Shown here: positions 56,569 to 64,000 of the stretch, in pieces
Layout: each line of letters opens with the position of its first letter
Position numbering within the stretch: position 1 is the stretch's first letter
Source of the DNA: Tetracladium setigerum
Lineage: Eukaryota; Ascomycota; Leotiomycetes; Helotiales
Direction of reading: 5' to 3'
Length of the DNA stretch: 64,000 bases
Assembly: GCA_031472005.1 (NCBI GenBank)
Contig: PZJY01000001.1
Span: 372,001 to 436,000 of the forward strand
The notes under the pieces: model-generated
Databases searched by the model: none
What the model saw: only the letters and a program-made list of their open reading frames with translations
What the model was told of the DNA's origin: nothing
Made by a program: the position numbers and the translations under genes

Positions 56569-59500
56569 GGAAGATGATGGATGGCTTGGGATGTACGACA
56601 CGACGCCCAAAATTAGACGAAAAATTCGCCTTTCGAAAACATGTGTGATTGATCTGGATATCAATTTACATTATTCAAAAGTATGGTTTTGTGAGCGTTT
56701 CAGGCTCTGCGTTCTTTCGGGGAGGGGGAAGGCTAGCAAAGGGATATGTGCTATTTGTCTGTCTTTCTATCTCCCTTGTTTTGCAGGTCTCTCGGAATCT
56801 TTCGATGTTTTGATCACTACTTGATTTGATTTTGTTTATTTAGTGAATTGGTTTTTGTGATACCTATTTGATAGCCTAGAGTAGCGAATACCAAAAAATG
56901 GAAAGGAAATCTCTCAGGATTACTGTTCCCTTGATTTCGGAGTTTGGTGTGCTGTGCTGAAATGTCGCGAGTGTCTGTATGTACCTCCGTACTTCGTACT
57001 TCGTACGGTACGTAAATTTAACTTTCATTCATAACCCCCTGCTTGTCTATCCGTTTGGTGCTTGAACTTTCACTCCTTATCCACTCATCTCTGATTGGTC
57101 GTTAACAAATTTCTGGGGGGTGTTTGAAACGTAACACAGTACTCCATACAGTACTTTCCAGACTACGGAGTACAGTAGTACCTTTTCAGAACAAGCGTAG
57201 GTAGATAGGAGGTACCTTAGCTTAGGTAGATATCTATCTCGCAAGGATACCTAGGTACGGAGGACGGAGGTATACAAACTTGTCTTGTCTGTCTTTGTTC
57301 CAGAAGGACTTTTAAGGTTTCTCTTTGTCAAGGTTAGGGGGGTGATATTTGTGCATACTCTTTTTCGTGTTCATCAAGACTTGACATGTTTTGAGATCTC
57401 AAATTATGTGCATTGTGAGAAAATGTGTCGTGGTTATTTTGGGGAGGGAGGGGGAAAGGGATGATTGTGATATAGAGACTTGACTGGACTGGGCTGGGCT
57501 GGCAATTTCTCCTCAGATTGGAGGTTAAGTCTGTCTCCCTTACCGGTAATTAGTGTATGCATGCGTTCTTATGTGAGTGATTTCGTATATTAAAAAGCCG
57601 TTGAAGTTTTTTTTTTGGGAAGCGTAACGTAAACGCTGGGTGGGCTTGGAGAAGAGAATTCAATAAAACTCCGTTCAGCGTTCAACCGCCGGCCATATTA
57701 TCTCTTTGCTAGAAGAAGAAACTCTTGTGTGGGTTGGCGTCAAGGTATTCAAATCTGCAGTTACCTCTACAGTATCCACAAATTAAAGATGCTTGCTAGC
57801 ACAGCGGTTGAAACAGCTTTCCCTCTTCTTTTTCTCTTCGACCAATTTGGAAGTGCCAGGCTGAAGGATTGGAAGTTGGAACACTGGGGGTGGTCGTGTA
57901 TGCACGTTCTTGATCTGGAACTTGTCTTGTGCCTTTTTCAGATCTCCATAAGTCCAAAAAGTATCGATGTAAATCGAACGATTTATCGATCAAGAAACCG
58001 AGTCAGTGGTTGCCTCCATCCTGGCGCGTTCGTTGGGCATCAGTATTCATTACCTACTGACATACTCTGTGTTTAGAGTTTGTATAACCCGGGTTGAATG
58101 TTCCGAATATTCTGCAGTACCGCTCAGTACATGAACTCTATTTGACGGTAGTGGGTTTCTGGAAAATACCTCGTATGATCATAAGTTCTCTGCTAATCCT
58201 ATTTCGTTCCCTGTGTGCCAGAAATGGATGGGATGATCATGACCCTGATCACTGCAATTTCAACGGCCATGTAGTTTTTGGATACGACACTGTAATCCAC
58301 ACAAACCTTTGAAATTCAAATCTCGTTGTTCTCCTTGCCAAGTTACCATTACTTAAAACTCTCTCCTCTCAACAGCCTATTCCAGCTTCAATCAAGGCTT
58401 ACGGAAGTGGCCAATTTCAACGTAAGGATTCGAATCCTGGTATTCGTATATCTCACCCTCTCTTTAACGGAATGATTGGATCTCTGACAAGTGACAAGGT
58501 AGAGTAGAAATTGAACCACAATTCAAAGGCTCTGTCTGGAGAATGATCCTTCGCTTAAGCTTCATTGTTCAGGTTGGGAAGAATGCTAAGACCGCGCGGA
58601 AAGCTGCCCCCGGCCGGTGACCCACAGACATTAGCAAGGGTATGCGGCAGATGGGCGGAAGTAAGGAGACGTGGTGTGAACAGGGGTTGTGGTGATTGAT
58701 GACAGCCTGAAAGACAAGGTTATGGGAGGGAAAGGTGGCACGGTGAGATCCTTGTTTTGTTGGATGGGCTCGCTCCCACGTCCGGGAGAAATAGCGGCAG
58801 AGACAGCCCAGACTGGTGTGGGGTTCTATTATCTCGTATGACTATGGAGTTTGGAGAAAGGAATTTTGCGGGATGTTGTGCATCTCTTTTTTTTCTCCTT
58901 TTCTTGTGAAGGATGGGGATTTAGCATAAGGAAGATAGGAGAGTGGAGGGGCAGGCAAGTGGAATTTAGCAGCCGTCCCGTCTGTTGACGATTAGGCAGG
59001 CATAATCCAGTTATAGCAATCACTTGAGAAAGGAAGAAACTAGGATGGACTTTGACAGCTGTACAGAAGAGTGGCTAGAATTTCACTGGTGTTACACAAC
59101 AAGCTCGAGCAGATATCCTCGTCCTTGTCCTCTTCGCAACTTCAACCCGTTTTCTATTAGTTAAGCGAGCCACCAACCAGCAATCACATGTGTCCCAAGA
59201 AATCAGAGATAGAGACAAACAGTTGGTATCCAATAAACAAGCCTGAGTAGGTGACACCCGAAGGCCATTGCAAAACACCAAGAATTTAGCCAGATAAGGT
59301 TGCCGTTGTGTTTTCTTCCATGCTACTGTAGATCCGTGTGTGACCACACCTTTGTTGGTTTGGGATAGATGAAGTGGTTGTTTTCGCCGCCTGGGAACCG
59401 TACAGTAAATCCCACTGGGAACAAAATCGGTTTGTGGTGTGTTGGTTTTTGGTTACATTACCAACATTACTGTTAAAACGTTCGAGGTTTACATCCACGC

Positions 59501-60646
59501 AAGTGAGGACGCCTCTGCCGTAGTGGGTTGAAACGTATTTTGGTAGCGGACGCTGAGTGGCTTCCCACTCTCCACCTCCCGACTTCCCCCTTCCCTCTGT
59601 GGATTCGCTTCGGGTATTGTCAATGTAACCCCTACTGGTGAATTACGGCATTGCTTCGGTGCTGGCATCGAAAGCAGTCTGCTCCGTACGGCACAATTCA
59701 AGCGACTGTGAGAATCTGGAATGCGCTTAGCCGCTTATTGAGTTTTCGGTAGAGAAGAAAAACTTCAACGCCTGGTAGATTCTGGAAGCAAGGTTCGCCA
59801 AATTGTCGTACTTTCACATCAAATCTTGTGCCGTGGGCCGTGAATGTCCCGTGTCCTTCGTAGCTCAACTGCTTTGAGGTAAGCAAGGGTGTGGAAAATA
59901 CTCTCGTGTGGTTCAGGACTCGGATTTGTGGATTGTCCGTATTTCTTTGGACGGGGAGGGATGGATGGCAGTTTGGGGAAGTGTTGGCGCAAACAGGGCG
60001 TACGCCGTTTGTCAATTACTGCAAGCCGTTTCTCATGCATGAAGTGGCTGATTTGTGATGTTTGGATTTCGAGACAACGTAACTGTATCACAATTCGGAA
60101 TTGGCATCGAATGATTTGCATTCTTCTTGTCGTGTTCTGATGTGCAAGTCTGTAACGTCTGAAATCTCAAAACTCTCAATTCTTGTTTATTAGAAGAGAT
60201 GTAAAAGGTTCAAATCAACCATTAATTCAATCCAAAGGGGTCCTTCAAGGTAGATTAGCTCCCGCAATCCCTCAAGATTCCAGAGAAGGAGAAGAAAACT
60301 CTAAACACACCTCCTTTCTCCTCGCATCGGTACATATCTATTGTCCATACCTTGTAAGTTACAAATGAAGCATGGAATTTGCAATGATTATCCTTGCCTA
60401 TCTCGGACATTTTCCAAAAAAAAACCGCATGTTCAACATGCACACTGCAAGTCTGCAATGCAGGTGCAGCTGCAGAATTCATCCTGCAATTATGTGATTT
60501 CCAACCCCTCGCTTAACTGCACTTGCTGTTTGTCCCTCTATCTATCACCCACACTTTCCCATGACGATCGAGTATTGATCGGCATTTTACCAGATTGTTG
60601 TAATATTTGTTTTTCTGTGATCCCTCTTCCTTGAGAATTCGGCATC
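56569..60646. other. 4-kb intergenic region
   Basis: The longest gene-free stretch. I checked the ORFs at 57729-58076 and 59698-60015 and found no domain, splice pattern or conserved-looking segment. It contains the GTACGGAGTA-type motif cluster at 56980-57270. No tRNA cloverleaf was found. Confidence 0.4.
56980..57270. repeat. Cluster of GTACGGAGTA/TACTCCGTAC-type short inverted motifs
   Basis: Repeated CCGTACTTCGTACTTCGTACGG (about 56989-57009), AGTACTCCATACAGTACT, TACGGAGTACAGTAGTACC (57165-57183) and CCTAGGTACGGAGGACGG (57249-57266). The word family TACGGAGTA is common in intergenic DNA of several Pezizomycotina. Confidence 0.5.
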
Positions 60647-62201
60647 ATGTCGCTTTCACCTCCATCATCCCTTTCCCAACCAACCTCACATATTCTCATA
60701 ATCGGCGCAGGAATAACCGGTCTCATCCTCGCGCAATCGCTCCTCAAACGCCACCAAAACAACAAGACCGCAAGCACAACTACCAAGCCCGAGACTACCA
60801 CTCCAACATTCGGCATCTATGAGCGCGATCCCACCCCCGGTTTCCGTGGCGCAGGTTGGGGATTAACCATCCATTGGGCGCTCTCTGATTTCGTGTCTCT
60901 TCTCCCGCAACACTTGGTTGATAGATTACCCGAGACTTTTGTTGATGCTGATGCGGTGGAGAGGGGAGAGACGGGGCATTTCTTGCTCTTTGATTTACAG
61001 ACTGGGGAGACGAAGTTGAGAGTTCCTCCGAGCGAGAAGATTCGCGTTTCCAGGGAGAGGTTGAGGAGTTTGTTGATGGAGGGCTTGGACATACAGGTTC
61101 GCCAATATTTTCGTATCATGCAGCCACTTCTCAAGTCTTCAACTTCTTTGTTCTGAATCACACAATACTTTTTGATCTCTCAATCCTGACGAAAACATGT
61201 GTATTCGAAATATAGTGGTCTAAAACACTCCTTGGAATTGAGAAGGAGGGTCAAGAAAGCATCACGGCCAAATTCGCCGATGGCACTTCAGCAAGAGGAA
61301 CACTTCTCATCGGCGCCGATGGCGCTCGCTCACAAGTGCGAAAAATACTTTGCCCGACGAGTTATCAGAACAATGCACTACCTATCAAACTTCTGGGCGT
61401 GAGCGTTCCATACTCCAAATCTCGCTGCGCAGAAATCCTCGCTCTTGATCCCTTCTTCTTCCAAGCCACCGATCCGGCCACAGATGCATTTCATTATTTC
61501 TCGTTCTTGAAGATTCCGCAGACGAAGAAAGATAGTAGTACTCAGGGTAACGATGATGAGAATAATGAGAAAGTCATCTGTCAAATCATGACAAGTTGGC
61601 CCTATCGCGCCGATTTCAGAGGGAAGGGCGTACCGACCGATGTGCCAAGCGAGAATGCCGAGAGGGTGAAATGGATGAAAGAGATTGCCAGTGGCTGGGC
61701 GGAGCCGTTTCGTGCTTATTTTCAGGATATGCCCGAGCAGGCGGAAGTGAAAGAGATTTCGATTGAGGATTGGGTGCCCGCGAGAGGATTGTGGGATAAT
61801 GCCAATGGTCGGGTGACATTGATAGGGGATGCTGCGCATGCGATGACAATGTGTAAGTTATTCCTTATACATACCTATCAACCATTCAATTACCGCCCTG
61901 CAATTTTACCCATCTTCTTCCTAATTAAAATCTTTGATTCACTAATCGCAGTCCTCAAATAGATAGAGGTGAAGCTGCGAATCACGGAATAGCAGACGTC
62001 GCAAATTTGTACAAGCAACTATTCTCCGAGGACTCGTTGACGTTGAAGGAGAGGATTGGGGAGTATGAGGACGAGATGATTCCCCGTGCCAAAGTGGCCG
62101 TTTTGACTTCAAGGAGAGCGTGTATGGATGCGCATGATTCGAAGTCAATCAACGAGTCTAGTCCGCTGGTTGCGAAGAGGGTTATGATTTTTGAGGAGTG
62201 A
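60647..62201 (+). CDS. FAD-dependent monooxygenase (group A flavoprotein hydroxylase-like)
   Basis: Three exons: 60647-61096, 61216-61852, and about 61952-62201. The dinucleotide-binding motif ILIIGAGITG (about 17-25), the YERDP segment after beta-2, RVSRERLRSLL (DG/R region), GTLLIGADGARSQVRK (second FAD motif) and VTLIGDAAHAMTM (GD motif, Gly354-Asp355) identify a flavin hydroxylase acting on a small aromatic or secondary-metabolite substrate. The tail RGEAANHGIADVANLYKQL fits the family's C-terminal FAD contact. The last join is uncertain. The donor at 61853 leaves the exon out of frame, and a donor two bases earlier, GTGTAA at 61851, gives MTIPQIDRGEA. There are no other biosynthetic genes beside it, so a gene cluster is not indicated. 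Confidence 0.8.
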
Positions 62202-62473
62202 GAATGGCTTGTTGATGGAGTTTAGAATGGTGAAATTCAAAAGAATGTTCGTTGAAAATGACAGGGGATGTCTTATTAACGTAGAGGGTTGGAGTATATG
62301 GTGTACTACAATACTACCTAAGATCTACAGGCTATGGGGTTTCAAAATAATCCAGAATTTGAGATATTCAAGTATTGAGTGACAATGTAATTTGTTCAAT
62401 TATCTGTTGATTTTAGAATGCTGGCTGAGATGGCCATTCTTCATCATAACTAATTTCCAAAGACAGATCATCC
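62202..62473. other. Convergent 3' region
   Basis: 272 AT-rich bases between convergent stop codons. Nothing else is visible. Confidence 0.4.
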
Positions 62474-64000
62474 TCAATCTGACCACAGAGGATACTTCCT
62501 TCTGTTTGCCCAGTACTTGTCTACCACATTCACTTCTTCCACAGGCCATGCTCTCTGTTCTTCTTCTTCATCTCTTTGGGAACGTCCCCTTGTCGTCGGG
62601 CATTTTACTTGATGATTTTGCAAGCCGCCACACCATGCCTCATGAGCGTCTCTTCCCTCCCAAACCCCCTCTACCTCCTCGATCACCACATTCAAATCCA
62701 CCCTGTCCTCCTGATAAACACGATCCATCCTTGAAATCCAAATATCTCTCCTGGATTCCCGTTTCTCTGCCGACTGCCGATTTCCCTCTCTTTGTTGATG
62801 TGGCAAGCGACGATAAAAAACACCTTTCTCGGGAACGTATCCAACACTAGCGTCAAAATTTGATATCCAAGCATCGATATCAAGGCTACGTAGGCGTGGC
62901 TTGTTGGCAGTTGGAGAGAAGACCAAAAGAGCCAGGTCGCAAATGGGGTCAAAATCTTTGTCGTCATCGTAGAAGAGGCCCATGCCATTGATTTGGAGGT
63001 ATATTTCTTCCACTGAGGGGGTAGAGCTTGGATTAATTCTAGGATGTGCTGTTTCATTGGTAGAGTAATTAGATAAGTGAAATATATTTTGAAAGAGGGG
63101 AAACTTACAGGTCTGTAAAGATCAAATTGTGGTCGACCATCAAGGGTGGGATTTCGCTTGCTGCTATTATCTGTGTCTCCTACTGACAGGACTTTAAGAT
63201 TTCTCCAGGAGCCAAACAGAGTGCCAATCTCATGGGAGAAAGACGCTTGCAGGTCATCGAGAGACAAATTTTCGATTTTCTGGCTGAGCGTGGAATTCGT
63301 GAGAGCAGCGAAGAAACCCAGAGCGTTAATTCTTGTCTCGCTCGCCCCTCCCATAGATGAGACCAATTTGAGTGATTTGAGGTTGGGGAGAACATCATTG
63401 ATTTGTAGGATCCATTCCAGACTTTCACGGGTCCATCCCTCGGGAGGAACGGGAATTGTTAGTGACGTTAGAGTTAGGTGCTTGGTGACGAAGGCTAAAT
63501 ATCTAGCTTGGATGCCGCTACTTGACTCTTCGCAATATCGGTAAGAATAACCAAAGTGACGAAGATGTTGCAAGTTGCTACCGTGGTGCCCACTACTATT
63601 TGTTGAGATGGAGGCATCGTCGTACGTGGCAGAATCTGTAGTGTCGTACTCATCTTCACAAGAGTAGCCTGTGAATGCCGTTATATCCAATGACTCTAGA
63701 GCAGGGCATGTAGATTCAACTGCATTGATCAGAAGTAGAGCAGTTCTGGTCCATAAACCTGGTCCAGAAGACGCGAAGCGTTGGCATCGCTCCGGAATCT
63801 TCCAGTCCAAATGACGTAAATTGGTTTGTGGTACCTTCCTCCAAATGTGGTCATTTGGATTCATATCAATTATCGTCAAGTGCGAAAGTTGTGGATATGA
63901 TTGCAGATTTGCAATTATATGAGCACTGTAATGACTGGGCAGAAATTTCGCTTTCGTCAATCCACTCATGTTTTTTGCTGCAGATATGTGAATAAGTTTC
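62474..64000 (-). CDS. Leucine-rich, F-box-associated-type protein (5' end beyond window)
   Basis: From the right edge the frame reads YPQLSHLTIIDMNP, LRHLDWKIPER, CPALESLDITAFTG, LQHLRHFGYSYRY, LTLTSLTIPVPPEGW, LPNLKSLKLVSSMGG and WRNLKVLSVGDT. This irregular leucine-rich pattern is typical of fungal F-box/LRR proteins; no F-box is seen, and it would lie upstream. A CTGCAG just before the ATG at 63967-63969 may be a splice acceptor, so this is probably not the start. A 60-nt intron (63049-63108, GTAAGT...AACAG) is followed by HILELIQALPP. One extra C in the run 63017-63021 continues the frame into SVEEIYLQINGMGLFYDDDKD and on to the stop at 62474. Without it a different, less plausible tail follows. 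Confidence 0.6.

Noticed and set aside
58426..58437. GGATTCGAATCC resembling a tRNA T-arm
   Set aside because: It is a simple palindrome. No A box, anticodon arm or acceptor stem is found at the right distance on either strand.
60647..62201. Secondary-metabolite cluster around the FAD monooxygenase
   Set aside because: No synthase, transporter or regulator gene lies next to it within the window.

Overview
The window is nuclear DNA of a filamentous ascomycete (Pezizomycotina). The evidence is short 45-110 nt GT-AG introns with CTAAC/CTGAC-like branch sites, 1-3 kb AT-rich intergenic spaces, and gene families typical of these fungi: HET, a patatin/NB-ARC/TPR NLR, fungal rhodopsin-like membrane protein, DUF4048, PhoD, GH16 and TIM22. 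A Leotiomycete is my best guess, but that is inference from protein flavour only. There are no bacterial, organellar or CRISPR signals.

Layout. 0-5.7 kb: a DUF4048-type protein running off the left edge, a divergently transcribed DNA-ligase-IV-like gene without a visible catalytic core, and a secreted alpha-carbonic anhydrase. 8-18.4 kb: an accessory, incompatibility-type block with a remnant carrying a HET C-terminal motif, an unknown fungal protein, a large patatin-NB-ARC-TPR-ZZ NLR broken by one in-frame TGA, and a decayed HET gene. 18.4-24 kb: gene-poor, AT-rich, with a three-exon small secreted 8-cysteine protein and a single-pass membrane protein. 24.2-29 kb: a C2H2 zinc-finger ORF overlapping a 977-residue conserved fungal ORF; the two may be one gene. 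30-37 kb: an F-box protein, a four-helix membrane protein and a Gln/Pro-rich protein. 39-45.5 kb: PhoD phosphatase, a BCS1-like AAA ATPase and TIM22. 48-56.6 kb: GH16 glucanase, a Dal5-type MFS permease and a rhodopsin-like seven-helix protein. 60.6-64 kb: an FAD monooxygenase and a leucine-rich F-box-type protein cut by the right edge.

The strongest unexplained signal is a family of about 16-bp core repeats (consensus TTTTGTTGCAYRTCGC). There are 4 copies at 38.27-38.70 kb and about 15 at 45.85-47.42 kb (12 in one orientation, then 3 inverted), interleaved with short inverted repeats and a minisatellite. The two clusters bracket the PhoD-BCS1-TIM22 block.

A second window-wide pattern is that many frame breaks fall at homopolymers and are mostly one-base losses. 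They affect DUF4048, the ligase-like gene, HET, the zinc-finger pair, the Gln-rich protein, the right-edge LRR gene and the membrane receptor. The PhoD, BCS1, TIM22, GH16, MFS, carbonic anhydrase and rhodopsin-like genes splice cleanly. This is either assembly error or biased decay of accessory genes, and raw reads would decide.
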